Below, piece after piece: positions 7,735 to 16,778 of a DNA stretch of 64,000 bases. Both the position numbers and the translations under genes were made by a program. Below the pieces are notes generated by a model. It searched no databases. It saw only the letters and a program-made list of their open reading frames with translations, and was not told where the DNA came from. The DNA comes from Oscillospiraceae bacterium (GTDB lineage Bacteria; Bacillota; Clostridia; Oscillospirales; Acutalibacteraceae), in the NCBI GenBank assembly GCA_022483045.1, contig JAKVOA010000001.1:1654501-1718500 (forward strand), written 5' to 3'. Position 1 is the stretch's first letter, and every line of letters starts with the position of its first letter.

Positions 7735-9606
7735 TTACATCTGACCGGGCATTTCTTCCGTCCCGGTTTTTTGAGCGGGCATCTCTGCGGTAGGTTCTTC
7801 CTTTGCATGCAGGCGGATTCCGTGCATCTTGGGCAGAGAAAGCTCTTTTAAGCGCGGACGCATCTTTTCCTGTGCGGCCACCTCCATGCGCTTCTGCTGC
7901 TCACTGCCGCTGCCACCATTCATCAGACCCAGCAGCATTTCATTCGATTCCTTGATACTCGGCTGCTCATCAAAGCGCACCAGCAGATTTTGCAGGTCAT
8001 CACAAAAAACGAATTTCATGATCCGTGTAAACGGTGTCGATAAAAACGCGATAAACAGTTTCAGTACAGGGCGGTCATCTTCATCTGCCGTGAGGCGGGC
8101 AGAACAGCCGACCGGGTATGTTTCACCATTAAAAGTCAGCTCACTGCGAAACGGCTCATTTTCCAGCCCGGCAGTTAAAGTCACCTTCTCTTTCCCACAG
8201 AGCATGCCAATATGGCACATACCCGGCGTAAAGTTAAAGGAAACAGCACGGATTGTCGGCGGGAAATTATTGACACAGACTTTCAGCGTCTGCGGCATAA
8301 TAGTACCATAACCGCTGTGCAGCTGATAGCGGGTGCCATCCAGCGGCAAAGCTTTTTGCGGTACGGTCTGCGGCGGCTGAGCGGGCGGCTGAAAACGCGC
8401 GAAAGGCTTTTTAGCGGGCTGCGGCGGCATGGTTTCTTTTTGCGCATATAAATGCGTCAACATATCTTTCAGCTTGCGCAGCGCATGCAGGTTATTGGGC
8501 AGTGGCTCATCGTGAAAGCCCTCAGCGCCCTCAGCAAAATATTTTTCCGTAATGGTAGTTGCCTCATCAGCAACAAAAGTCTGGCTGCCGCCGGTCATGG
8601 CGACAACCGCATCCAAGTGCGGCAGAATAAACACATGCTGACCAAACAGACCGCTGTACTGGTATGCGTCTTTCATCGGCAGGCTCCACAGCTGATAACC
8701 GTAGCCCTCATCGCGTGAAGTTCCGTTGGTGCTAACCATGTTATGGGTGCTGTCCTCTACCCACTGCTGCGGCACCAACTGGCGGTCACCCTTTTCGGTA
8801 TGCCACAAACCTTTCTGCAGATAGAGCTGACCCAGCTTTGCCATATCAATGGAGCGCAGGTAAAGCCCCCAGCCGCCCTTTTCAATGCCCATTGGGCAGG
8901 TTTCCCACCGCGGGCGCGGAATACGCATAGGCGCAAACAGGCGCGGCATCAGGTAATCAACCAAAGAAATGCCCGTCAGGCGGTGCAGCACCGCTGAAAG
9001 CATGTAGGTATTCATACTGTTATAATAAAAATCCGTGCCCGGCTCAAATGCACAGTCAGAGGAAAGGTAGCCGCGCACCCAGTCGCGGTCGGTCACACTG
9101 AACAGTTCATTGTACTTGACCCCGGCTGTCATCTGCAGCAGGTTGCGAATGGTCACGTCGGCAAGGCGCTGACCCGAAAACAAGCTGCGATCGTCTGGAA
9201 AAAAGCGCATCAGTTTGTCATCTACAGATAAAAGGCCCTCATTGACCGCCATACCCACTGCCATACCGACAACACTCTTTGCTGCAGAAAACTGCATGTG
9301 CGGAAAGGCCGCCGTATAGGGCTTAAAGCTGCCCTCAGCAATCAAATGTCCATGGCGCAGCACCGCAATACTGTGCAGATGAAGGCTTGTGCATTCGCGC
9401 AGAGCGGTAAAGTATCCGTTAAGCCAGGCGCTCTCTACCCCCTGCACTTCCGGTGTGCTGGTTGGCAGGCCGTACAAAGAACGGTCTGCCAAAGGCTTTT
9501 CCGTATATGGAACAAAAGGATAAGGCATGCAGCGCTCTGGATTGCCCTGCAAAATACTCATCATCAGGTTCATGGTCTTCATCTGGGCAACAAAATCTAC
9601 AATCAT
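7735..9606 (-). CDS. Serine hydrolase of the class C beta-lactamase family
   Basis: A 623-residue protein. The first about 370 residues are a beta-lactamase/DD-peptidase fold: the SxxK motif is SAAK at residues 107-110, with a YxN-like YYNSMN near residue 190. The last 250 residues form a separate beta-rich part (about 415-560) and a charged tail ending in Glu/Pro/Met-rich sequence. There is no signal peptide, so it is probably cytoplasmic and more likely an esterase or amidase-type hydrolase than a resistance enzyme. The start has GGAAAGGAGC immediately upstream and overlaps the stop of the preceding gene by four bases (ATGA). It is the last gene of the glycosyltransferase-thiI-cinA operon. 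Substrate unknown. Confidence 0.82.
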   Translation of the reverse strand: MIVDFVAQMKTMNLMMSILQGNPERCMPYPFVPYTEKPLADRSLYGLPTSTPEVQGVESAWLNGYFTALRECTSLHLHSIAVLRHGHLIAEGSFKPYTAAFPHMQFSAAKSVVGMAVGMAVNEGLLSVDDKLMRFFPDDRSLFSGQRLADVTIRNLLQMTAGVKYNELFSVTDRDWVRGYLSSDCAFEPGTDFYYNSMNTYMLSAVLHRLTGISLVDYLMPRLFAPMRIPRPRWETCPMGIEKGGWGLYLRSIDMAKLGQLYLQKGLWHTEKGDRQLVPQQWVEDSTHNMVSTNGTSRDEGYGYQLWSLPMKDAYQYSGLFGQHVFILPHLDAVVAMTGGSQTFVADEATTITEKYFAEGAEGFHDEPLPNNLHALRKLKDMLTHLYAQKETMPPQPAKKPFARFQPPAQPPQTVPQKALPLDGTRYQLHSGYGTIMPQTLKVCVNNFPPTIRAVSFNFTPGMCHIGMLCGKEKVTLTAGLENEPFRSELTFNGETYPVGCSARLTADEDDRPVLKLFIAFLSTPFTRIMKFVFCDDLQNLLVRFDEQPSIKESNEMLLGLMNGGSGSEQQKRMEVAAQEKMRPRLKELSLPKMHGIRLHAKEEPTAEMPAQKTGTEEMPGQM

Positions 9607-10079
9607 AGCTGCTCCTTTCCAGTGAACGCGCTGTCTACCAGTTTGGTGTAGTTGGGGGCAGGTTTCCCTGCCTTTGGCTGCTGAAGGTCAAATTTGCGGC
9701 GAAGGCGCAGCCAAAGCTGCGGCAGCAGCTGGGCAAGATACACCGGGTGGTCCGGCAAAAGCGCCACAGCCTGCTCTCGGCTTTCCACCAGCCAGCCGGT
9801 GCAGTCCTCTGCCTGCAGGGTCAAGACACCCTGGGGGCTTCCTTCCAGCATCGGCACATGCAGCGCCTTAAAAATCGGCTGACAGAATGCCGGCTGTCCG
9901 CTGCGCGCAGGACCAAGAATCAGCACAAGCTTATTCTTTTGCAGCAGTCTGCCTAAGCAGGGCAGTTCCTGGTCTTTTTCTGCCACGCAGATTTCCGCCA
10001 GCTGAAAGCCGCTGCCCTCCAGCAGTTCCTGACAATACGCTGTGCGGCGTGCACCGCAGTACAGCACGGCTGCTTCCAT
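9603..10079 (-). CDS. Conserved hypothetical protein downstream of cinA
   Basis: A 158-residue soluble protein that I cannot assign firmly. It has an alpha/beta look: LVLILGPARSGQPAFCQPIF about residues 52-71, then a glycine/proline turn and GVLTLQAEDCTGWLVESREQ, and a basic tail with LRLRRKFDLQQPK. The pattern of a glycine-rich strand-turn followed by a self-evaluating strand recalls the MoaB/Mog-type fold also found in the N-terminus of CinA, but that is only an impression. It lies 29 bases after cinA and overlaps the next gene by four bases, so it is co-translated with the hydrolase. GGAGG lies nine bases before its ATG. Confidence 0.7.
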   Translation of the reverse strand: MEAAVLYCGARRTAYCQELLEGSGFQLAEICVAEKDQELPCLGRLLQKNKLVLILGPARSGQPAFCQPIFKALHVPMLEGSPQGVLTLQAEDCTGWLVESREQAVALLPDHPVYLAQLLPQLWLRLRRKFDLQQPKAGKPAPNYTKLVDSAFTGKEQL

Positions 10080-10108
10080 TGCATCTGACCTCCATCCTTT
10101 TATAGCTT

Positions 10109-11365
10109 TTATCCAATCGGACTGCCCATCGGCAGCCCGAAAAGACGGCGCCGCAGCAAATCCAGCGCGTTGCTGGCCGCGCGGTGGCGCAGGTAATTGC
10201 GCTCTTTGCGGCCGCCCTCGCCGGTCATGGTGCGCAGGTAAGTGTGCTCACCGTCGTCCAGGGCAATCAGGATATATCCAACCGGTTTGCCCTCACTGGT
10301 CTTTGGCCCGGCAACACCGGTAATGCCAATGCCGAAATCGGCGTGTGCTTTTTTGCGCACGCCCTGCGCCATAGCGGCCGCTGTTTCGGGGCAGACTGCA
10401 CCTTTTTCTGCAAGCAGCTGCGCCGGTACGCCCAGCAGCAAAGATTTCACTTCATTCGAGTAGGTCACAAGGCCCATGTGGAACACCTGTGAAGCACCCG
10501 AAATATCTGTAATACGCTCGGCCAGCATACCGCCTGTACAGCTTTCCGCTGTTGCCAGCAGCTTTCCCTGCTTCTGCAATTCGCGCACCACCACGACCTC
10601 TAGGCTGTCGACATCGGTGCCATACACATAGTCGCCCAGGCGGGCGCGCACTTCATCAGCCAGAGGGCGGCACAGCGCCTGCGCCTCTGCTTCAGTTTTT
10701 GCTTTTGCAGTAACCCGTACATACATTTCATCTTCCAGCGCATACGTGGCCGCTGTGGGGTTGGCTCCCTGTACCAAATCGTCTATTTTTTCCGCCGCTG
10801 CACCCTCACCAATGCCGAATGCACGGATTTTTGTACTGGCAATCACGCCGTCTGCCCACTGTGAAAGATACGGTATCGCGTAATTCTGCAGCATAGGTAC
10901 CAGCTCACGCGGGGGGCCGGGCAGCATAATCAGCACTTTGCCGTTATCGGTTGTAAAGCCGCAGCCCGGTGCGGTGCCATGGTCATTTGGAAAAATGGTG
11001 CAGCCCTCTGGCAGCATGGCCTGATTCATCTGGCTTTTGCTGCAAGTGCGCCCGTGAAAATACACTGCAAGACGGCGGCAGGTATCTTCGTCGCGCACCA
11101 GCTTTTTCCCGGACGCTGCAGCGCAGGTCTGTTTTGTCAGGTCGTCCTCTGTCGGGCCAAGGCCGCCGGTTGCCACGACAATATCGCTATGCGCAAGGGC
11201 GTTTTTCAGTGTTTCTGCCAAGCGGCCGGAGTTATCCCCGACTACACAGGTATAGCGCACCCCAAAGCCCATTTTGGCAAGCTCGCTAGCGACATAGGCG
11301 GTATCAGAATTGACCACCTGGCCCAAAAGCAGCTCGGTGCCTACGCTGATGATTTCAGCTTCCAT
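10109..11365 (-). CDS. cinA: CinA-family protein (NMN deamidase / competence-damage protein)
   Basis: A 418-residue two-domain protein. The N-terminal MoaB/Mog-like domain (about 1-170) opens with AEIISVGTELLLGQ and contains ATGGLGPTEDDLTK and MLPGPPREL. The C-terminal CinA domain (about 250-410) contains the typical ATAESCTGGMLAERITDISG and GITGVAGP. The C-terminal domain in other bacteria deamidates nicotinamide mononucleotide for NAD recycling; the N-terminal one can hydrolyse ADP-ribose. I place the start at the ATG at 11365 because AAGAGGG precedes it by six bases, while an ATG 18 bases upstream overlaps this site. It sits between thiI and a small unknown gene in a six-gene operon. Confidence 0.93.
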   Translation of the reverse strand: MEAEIISVGTELLLGQVVNSDTAYVASELAKMGFGVRYTCVVGDNSGRLAETLKNALAHSDIVVATGGLGPTEDDLTKQTCAAASGKKLVRDEDTCRRLAVYFHGRTCSKSQMNQAMLPEGCTIFPNDHGTAPGCGFTTDNGKVLIMLPGPPRELVPMLQNYAIPYLSQWADGVIASTKIRAFGIGEGAAAEKIDDLVQGANPTAATYALEDEMYVRVTAKAKTEAEAQALCRPLADEVRARLGDYVYGTDVDSLEVVVVRELQKQGKLLATAESCTGGMLAERITDISGASQVFHMGLVTYSNEVKSLLLGVPAQLLAEKGAVCPETAAAMAQGVRKKAHADFGIGITGVAGPKTSEGKPVGYILIALDDGEHTYLRTMTGEGGRKERNYLRHRAASNALDLLRRRLFGLPMGSPIG

Positions 11366-11406
11366 GCTTTTCCCTCTTTTCAAAAATATATAGAATGCAA
11401 AAAGGC

Positions 11407-12585
11407 TTACGCCCGCGGCTGAATAATGCGCAGGGAAGCGTTCTGTACGCAGTCCGCTACCAAAGTATCCACATCCAGCAGCTGCTCGGCACGCACCAGC
11501 GCCTCAACATGCGGGCGGGTGCAGGGATGTTTCGGCGTAAAGACCGTGCAGCAGTCCTCGTAAGGTTCTATAGAAATATCAAAAGTACCGATTCTGCGTG
11601 CAGTGTCAACAATTTCAGCTTTATCAGAGCCAATCAGCGGCCGAAATACCGGCATGGAAACACATGCGTCCGTACAACAGATTGCCTGCAAAGTCTGGCT
11701 TGCGACCTGCCCCAGGCTCTCGCCGGTAATCAGCGCAAGGCAGCCCTCTTTTTCTGCGATTTTCTGCGAAACACGCATCATAAAACGGCGCATTAGCAGA
11801 GTAAACAAATCTTCCGGGCACTTGTCGCGGATTTCCTCCTGCACATGGGCAAATGGCACCGTAAACATGGAAATGCGCCCGGCATAGCTGCTGACCTGTG
11901 TTAAAAGGTCCACCACTTTCTGCTCGGCGCGCTCGCTGGTATATGGTGGACTGGCAAAATGGACAGCGGTCAGCTCTACACCGCGGCGGGCCATCTGCCA
12001 CGCAGCGACAGGGCTGTCAATGCCGCCGCTGATAAGCAGCGCCGCCTTGCCGCCAGTGCCCACCGGAATGCCGCCGGCTCCGCGCTTGGGATTGCTGTGC
12101 ACATAGGCACCGAAATCGCGCACTTCTACATAAACGGTGACGTCCGGATGATGCACATCTACTTTTAAGTGTGGAAACTGCTCCAGCAGGTAACCGCCCA
12201 TCTCAGCGCAGATCTGCGGCGAACGGATTGGAAACTTTTTATCAGCGCGTTTCGCCTCAACCTTAAAAGTTTTTGCCGCTGTCAGGTCACGGCGCAGGTA
12301 CTCTGCACCGGCTGCCTCAATTTTCTGCAGATCTTTGGGCGCAACACAGGCACGCACATAGGTGGCTATGCCAAAGACGTGGCCCACGCGGTCCATCGCT
12401 TCATCAAGGTCAGCTGCCTCGTCCTGCGGCACAACCGACAGAGCCGACTGGCGGGAACGGACCTCGAAATTGCCCACGGGCGCAAGGCGGCGGCGCAGGT
12501 TTTTCAGCAGTGTATCCTCAAAGACACGGCGGTTAAGGCCCTTTAGGACCAGCTCGCCGAGCTTTATCAAGATTATTTCTTTCAT
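11407..12585 (-). CDS. thiI: tRNA 4-thiouridine synthetase ThiI
   Basis: A 392-residue enzyme that adenylates U8 of tRNA and inserts sulfur to give 4-thiouridine. It has an N-terminal ferredoxin-like/THUMP region (about 1-165) and a PP-loop ATPase domain with SGGIDS at residues 186-191. It ends after the PP-loop domain and lacks the C-terminal rhodanese domain of the E. coli enzyme, as in Bacillus-type ThiI, which receives sulfur directly from a dedicated cysteine desulfurase. That desulfurase is encoded immediately upstream on the same strand (37 bases away), which supports the pairing. The ribosome site is weak. Confidence 0.95.
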   Translation of the reverse strand: MKEIILIKLGELVLKGLNRRVFEDTLLKNLRRRLAPVGNFEVRSRQSALSVVPQDEAADLDEAMDRVGHVFGIATYVRACVAPKDLQKIEAAGAEYLRRDLTAAKTFKVEAKRADKKFPIRSPQICAEMGGYLLEQFPHLKVDVHHPDVTVYVEVRDFGAYVHSNPKRGAGGIPVGTGGKAALLISGGIDSPVAAWQMARRGVELTAVHFASPPYTSERAEQKVVDLLTQVSSYAGRISMFTVPFAHVQEEIRDKCPEDLFTLLMRRFMMRVSQKIAEKEGCLALITGESLGQVASQTLQAICCTDACVSMPVFRPLIGSDKAEIVDTARRIGTFDISIEPYEDCCTVFTPKHPCTRPHVEALVRAEQLLDVDTLVADCVQNASLRIIQPRA

Positions 12586-12622
12586 AATATAGGTATTCCA
12601 TTCTTCTTAAATTTTAATTGCT

Positions 12623-13756
12623 TCATACTTTCTGCAGGGTTTTCAGTCCCTGCCGCAGAGCAGCAAGAAATGCGTCACAGTCCTCTTTCGTGTTGTAGCG
12701 GCTGAAACTTACCCGCAGGGCCGCATCAATGCGTTCTTTCGCCAGGCCCATGGCTGTAAGGACATGGCTTTCGGCCCCCCGTGAACACGCCGAACCGGAA
12801 GAAACATAGACCCCCTGCTCGGAAAGGTAATTGAGCATGGTCTGCGCTTTGACCCGGCCAGCAGAAAGGTTGAGTACATAGGGCAGTGCGTCCTCAGCGC
12901 TGTTAATCGTCACTTCCGGCATTTTTGCAAGCTCTGCACGCAGATAGGCGTTGAGTGCCGCAATTTTTTCCCGCTCGGCATGTACTTCCGGCAGTGCCGC
13001 ACACGCGGCACCAAAGCCGCAGATAGCCGGCATCGGCTCAGTACCGGGGCGCAGGTCTTTTTCCTGTCCGCCGCCAAAGGTATGCGGCAAGATATGCACG
13101 CCGCGGCGCACATACAAAGCGCCCACGCCCTTGGGGCCGTGAATCTTGTGTGAACTGACTGTCATCAGGTCAACCCCGCGGCGTCCGGGGCGCAACGGCA
13201 GTTTGCCGAAAGCCTGTACGGCGTCAATATGCAGCAGGGCAGGTGCTTTGGCGCGGTCGATAGCTGCACGCGCATCATCAATGGGCAAGATACTGCCCAC
13301 TTCATTATTTACAGCCATCATACTAACTAAAATGGTGTCGGGCGTAACCGCGCGGTAAAGCTGCTGTGGGTCAATATGGCCGGTACTGTCCGGCTCAAGA
13401 TACGTGACAGAAAAGCCCCGCTGTTCAAGCTGCTGCATCGGTACCAGTACACTGGGGTGCTCAATTTTTGTGGTGACAATATGCTTTCCACGCCGGCAGC
13501 GGGCCTCTGCCGCACCGAAAACGGCAAGGTTGTTGCTCTCTGTTCCGCCGGAAGTAAAGGTGATTTCCTCCGGTTTTACAGAAAGCGCTGCCGCCACCTG
13601 TTCCCTTGCTTTTTCGCGGGCGCGCTCGGCGGCAAAGCCCAACGCGTGCAGGGAAGACGGATTCCCGAAAGTCTCTGTCATGGCGGAAAGTGCAGCGTCT
13701 GCAGCTTCTTTGCAAACGCGCGTTGTAGAAGAATTATCCAGATAAACTTGCTGCAA
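12623..13756 (-). CDS. Cysteine desulfurase (NifS/IscS family)
   Basis: A 377-residue PLP enzyme that removes sulfur from cysteine. Seen: N-terminal VYLDNSSTTRV; SGGTESNN near residue 70; the PLP lysine Lys204 in SSHKIHGPKG; the catalytic Cys324 in SSGSACSRG. The short active-site loop followed directly by RGAE suggests the NifZ/NifS-like type that serves ThiI in Bacillus. The gene starts with TTG at 13756, preceded by GTGAGG; no ATG gives the normal N-terminus. It lies between a glycosyltransferase and thiI, so supply of persulfide sulfur to ThiI is the likely main role. Confidence 0.94.
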   Translation of the reverse strand: MQQVYLDNSSTTRVCKEAADAALSAMTETFGNPSSLHALGFAAERAREKAREQVAAALSVKPEEITFTSGGTESNNLAVFGAAEARCRRGKHIVTTKIEHPSVLVPMQQLEQRGFSVTYLEPDSTGHIDPQQLYRAVTPDTILVSMMAVNNEVGSILPIDDARAAIDRAKAPALLHIDAVQAFGKLPLRPGRRGVDLMTVSSHKIHGPKGVGALYVRRGVHILPHTFGGGQEKDLRPGTEPMPAICGFGAACAALPEVHAEREKIAALNAYLRAELAKMPEVTINSAEDALPYVLNLSAGRVKAQTMLNYLSEQGVYVSSGSACSRGAESHVLTAMGLAKERIDAALRVSFSRYNTKEDCDAFLAALRQGLKTLQKV

Positions 13757-13852
13757 AAAGAAAACCTCACTTTTTCACGCCCGCCATCGGCGGGCCTTTG
13801 CAGAAATGACGCCCCACAAAAAAATGCGGAAGCGCCAAATAGGACACAGCCG

Positions 13853-14986
13853 TTATTCTGCCGGCTGTGTATGATACCGGTCATACAAATGCTGCATCAG
13901 CATAAAAATATTTTGGGCGGCTTTGCTTTTATCAAATGTTTCGCAGGCGTGCCGCATATCCGTAAGTTTCTGTGGGTCTTCGAGCAGTTTGGCAATCACC
14001 TGGGCAGCGTCTTCGTGCTTATCCAGCTTTACTGCCATGTGGTGGTTCTGCAGGAAAGCGGCGTTGTCCTCTTCCTGGCCGGGAATGGCGTCAAAAACAG
14101 CAAGTGGCAGGTCGCTTGCCAGTGCCTCGCTGACGGTCAGGCCGCCGGGCTTGGTAATCAGCAGGTCGCTTGCGTGCATATAGTCTGCCACTTTATCCGT
14201 AAAGTAAATCAGGCGGGTTGTTTTGCTGCTTTCGGGTACAATTTTTTCAAATTCATTGTACAGGCGCATGTTTCTGCCCGTAATCACAATGACCTGAAAA
14301 TCCATATCCAGCTGGCACAGGTCCTCATAAATGCCGATAATACCCGTTACCCCGAAAGAACCCGCCATAAACAAAATGGTCGTTTTTTCCGGTGCAAGGT
14401 CAAAGCCTTTTCGCAGAGCGGCCTTGTCGCTTTTTTGGAAGAAGACACCGGTTACTGGAATCCCGTAAGGGAACACGATTTCGGGTGGTACACCCATCTC
14501 CTCCATCTGCGGCACCATGTCTTCATTGCTGACAACATAGGCATCAACATGGGGGGCAATCCATGCCTGGTGGGGGCCATAGTCAGTCATCAGGCAAATC
14601 AGCGGTACCCGGTAGCCCTTGGCTTTCATACGAGAGACCATCTCGGTTGCAAACGGGTGCGTACTTAAAATCACATCCGGCTGCACGTCGTAAATTGCAT
14701 GTGCCAGCCGGCCGCTGTGCTGGTAATTGATGCGGAACATCATTCCCTGCATTGTGGATTCTTTATTGGTTTTGCGGTACAACCGGCCAAAGGCCTTTGG
14801 CGCATGTTTGCATAAAAGGCGGTAACCATCACAACAGGTATGGTTGAGCATAGGGCCGACTTTCTGCAGAGCATCCAGCACCACCACTTGATTTCCAGCC
14901 GAAAGCTCTGTAATATATGACTCAATCGCATGTGCAGCGCGCTTGTGGCCGCCGCCTGTTGCTGCTGTTAAAATCAGGATCTTCAC
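13853..14986 (-). CDS. UgtP/MGDG-synthase-type glycosyltransferase
   Basis: A 377-residue GT-B glycosyltransferase of the MurG-like family that includes monogalactosyl- and diglucosyl-diacylglycerol synthases. The N-terminus has ILTAATGGGHKRAAHAI, the MGDG synthase N-terminal signature; the C-terminal half has ITKPGGLTVSEALA, the nucleotide-sugar binding site. It likely adds sugar to diacylglycerol at the inner membrane face, making glycolipid for the membrane or for lipoteichoic acid anchoring. The start is GTG at 14986 with AAGGAG seven bases before it. It is the first gene of the minus-strand operon and faces the VanW gene. Confidence 0.9.
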   Translation of the reverse strand: MKILILTAATGGGHKRAAHAIESYITELSAGNQVVVLDALQKVGPMLNHTCCDGYRLLCKHAPKAFGRLYRKTNKESTMQGMMFRINYQHSGRLAHAIYDVQPDVILSTHPFATEMVSRMKAKGYRVPLICLMTDYGPHQAWIAPHVDAYVVSNEDMVPQMEEMGVPPEIVFPYGIPVTGVFFQKSDKAALRKGFDLAPEKTTILFMAGSFGVTGIIGIYEDLCQLDMDFQVIVITGRNMRLYNEFEKIVPESSKTTRLIYFTDKVADYMHASDLLITKPGGLTVSEALASDLPLAVFDAIPGQEEDNAAFLQNHHMAVKLDKHEDAAQVIAKLLEDPQKLTDMRHACETFDKSKAAQNIFMLMQHLYDRYHTQPAE

Positions 14987-15038
14987 TTTTGCTCCTTCTT
15001 TCTGGTAATGTAGGGGCTTATTCTGTCAGCTACTTTTC

Positions 15039-15047
15039 AGTATAGCA
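15039..15047 (-). promoter_or_regulatory. Extended -10 promoter of the glycosyltransferase operon
   Basis: On the minus strand TG-C-TATACT (15047-15039) forms an extended -10; no good -35 is visible. Confidence 0.4.
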
Positions 15048-15133
15048 TATTGCTGCTCATTTTTCTATGGATAATCTGTGCCGATTGTATTTTGCCTGCC
15101 GCATTTTCGTTTTGCCTTTGGCTCAGGTCGTCC

Positions 15134-15162
15134 TTTACAAGGTATAGAAAAACCGATATAAT
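15134..15162 (+). promoter_or_regulatory. Promoter of the VanW gene
   Basis: TTTACA (15134-15139), 17-base spacer, TATAAT (15157-15162). The gene begins 64 bases downstream. Confidence 0.75.
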
Positions 15163-15225
15163 AGAAGGATAAATATGGTCGCGGCCGTTCTTTCCGCCCG
15201 CAACAGACAACTATGGAGGAACTTT

Positions 15226-16647
15226 ATGTACAGATACAGCGAAAAGAAACCTGGAAAAGGAAAAAAGCAGGCGGTGATTGCGGTAATCGCAGTGGCTGCT
15301 GTGGCTGCTGCGGTAGCTGGCGGCGTCTTGATTGCAAAGAATGTGCCAAAGACCGCTGTTTCTTCCAGCAGCGTCGCGCAGGAACCCGTCTTTGGCGATG
15401 TGACCGTCTCCGGTGTTTCGCTGAAAGGCATGACCATGACCAAAGCGCGCAACGCAGTTATTACGCATTTAGAGAAAAAAGACCAAGCGCGCAGCTACAC
15501 CTTAACCTACAGCAGCAAGACCTACACCCTGAGCGGAAAAGACCTTTCTATTACATATAACGTCAATGAGGTCCTGCAGAAAGCAATGAAGAGCACTGTC
15601 TCCAGCAGTTCCGCCTCTTCTGCACAAAGTGCGCAAAAGACCTATACGCTCACCCCGACGATTGACCAAACTTCTTTAAATACAAAACTAAAGGAATTGA
15701 CTTCTTCCATCAACTGCAGTGCAAAAGAGCCGACCATCAGTTCCTTTGACGGCAGCAGCTTTTCCTTTAAAGAGGGCACCCCTGGCGTAAAGGTGGAAAA
15801 TGATGCTCTGCTGCAGTCGGTCGTGAAAGCAATGACAGAAAGTGACACTGCCACTCTGAAGATTCAGACAACAGAAGTCGACTGCGAACACACGGTTTCC
15901 GACTTGCGCAAAAACATCGTAAAGCTTGGCAGTTTTACGACAGAATCGGTCAATACGGAAAACGGCACCTACAATATGGCAAAGGCCCTGCGCACCGTGA
16001 ACGGCACGGTTGTTGCAGCACACGGCACTTTCTCTTATCTGGGCACGATTGGCGGCGCTGGAGAAGAGGATGGCTACAAGCTGGCAACTGCCCTGGAAAA
16101 CGGCAAAGCAGTGCAGTCTTACGGTGGCGGCATCTGCCAGGGCAGCACCACAATTTACGGCGCGGCCATGCGCTCGAACTGCACCATCGTGGAGCGCAGC
16201 CCGCACTCCAGCCCCTCTTCCTATGTGCCGATTGGACAGGACGCAACGGTCTCTCACCCGGACCTCGACTTTCAATTTGGCAACCCCACTGATTACCCCA
16301 TGTATATCAGCAGCGGCGCTGAGGGACGCACCATGTACTGCACTATTTACGGCTATAAAGACAGCAGCTGGGATACTATTGAGGTCTCTTCGCAGCTGAC
16401 CAGTGGCACCATAGAAACCGGCCGCTATGCTTCTTGCAGCCGGACTTTTTACAAAAACGGCAGTGTTGTGCGCACGGAAAAAATGCCCAGCTCCTATTAT
16501 CCGCCGAAAACTTCTACAACGACAAGCCCGTCTTCCAGCAAAAAGTCATCTTCTTCCAGCAGTAAGGCAACTTCCAGCCAAAGCACGACATCAAGCAAAA
16601 AATCATCCTCTGCCAGCAGTTCCGCCTCCAGCAAAACCTCTGGCTAA
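15226..16647 (+). CDS. VanW family protein, membrane-anchored
   Basis: A 473-residue exported protein. A short basic N-terminus is followed by one hydrophobic anchor (about residues 14-36, AVIAVIAVAAVAAAVAGGVL). A putative peptidoglycan-binding-like region (about 65-240) precedes the VanW domain (about 245-390), with GTFSYLGTIGGAGEEDGY, the conserved GGGICQGSTTIY and ERSPHS. The last 60 residues are almost pure Ser/Lys/Thr. VanW occurs in some vancomycin-resistance clusters but is widespread in clostridia; its function is not established. No van genes are nearby. The ATG at 15226 follows TGGAGGA. Confidence 0.92.
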   Translation: MYRYSEKKPGKGKKQAVIAVIAVAAVAAAVAGGVLIAKNVPKTAVSSSSVAQEPVFGDVTVSGVSLKGMTMTKARNAVITHLEKKDQARSYTLTYSSKTYTLSGKDLSITYNVNEVLQKAMKSTVSSSSASSAQSAQKTYTLTPTIDQTSLNTKLKELTSSINCSAKEPTISSFDGSSFSFKEGTPGVKVENDALLQSVVKAMTESDTATLKIQTTEVDCEHTVSDLRKNIVKLGSFTTESVNTENGTYNMAKALRTVNGTVVAAHGTFSYLGTIGGAGEEDGYKLATALENGKAVQSYGGGICQGSTTIYGAAMRSNCTIVERSPHSSPSSYVPIGQDATVSHPDLDFQFGNPTDYPMYISSGAEGRTMYCTIYGYKDSSWDTIEVSSQLTSGTIETGRYASCSRTFYKNGSVVRTEKMPSSYYPPKTSTTTSPSSSKKSSSSSSKATSSQSTTSSKKSSSASSSASSKTSG

Positions 16648-16686
16648 AGCAGCTGCCGTTTCTATTCCCAAAAAACAGGAAAACCG

Positions 16687-16714
16687 CTTGACTTTCAAAA
16701 GAAAATCAGTACAA
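16687..16714 (+). promoter_or_regulatory. Promoter of the GT2 gene
   Basis: TTGACT (16687-16692), 16-base spacer, TACAAT (16709-16714). Confidence 0.6.
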
Positions 16715-16778
16715 TAAGTGTATCTCTGTAAAATTCCATGTGAACAAAGAGAAATACAGAAAGGGAGGCGGCGAATGC

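Noticed and set aside
7735-9606. Beta-lactam resistance gene
   Set aside because: Only the fold matches; there is no signal peptide, a large extra C-terminal part, and operon context with metabolic genes.
13779-13800. GCCCGCC/GGCGGGC hairpin after the glycosyltransferase gene as a terminator
   Set aside because: No T run on the minus strand and it lies within a closely spaced operon; at most a pause or processing site.
15226-16647. Vancomycin-resistance locus
   Set aside because: VanW alone is common in clostridia; no vanA/B ligase, vanH, vanX or two-component genes are present.
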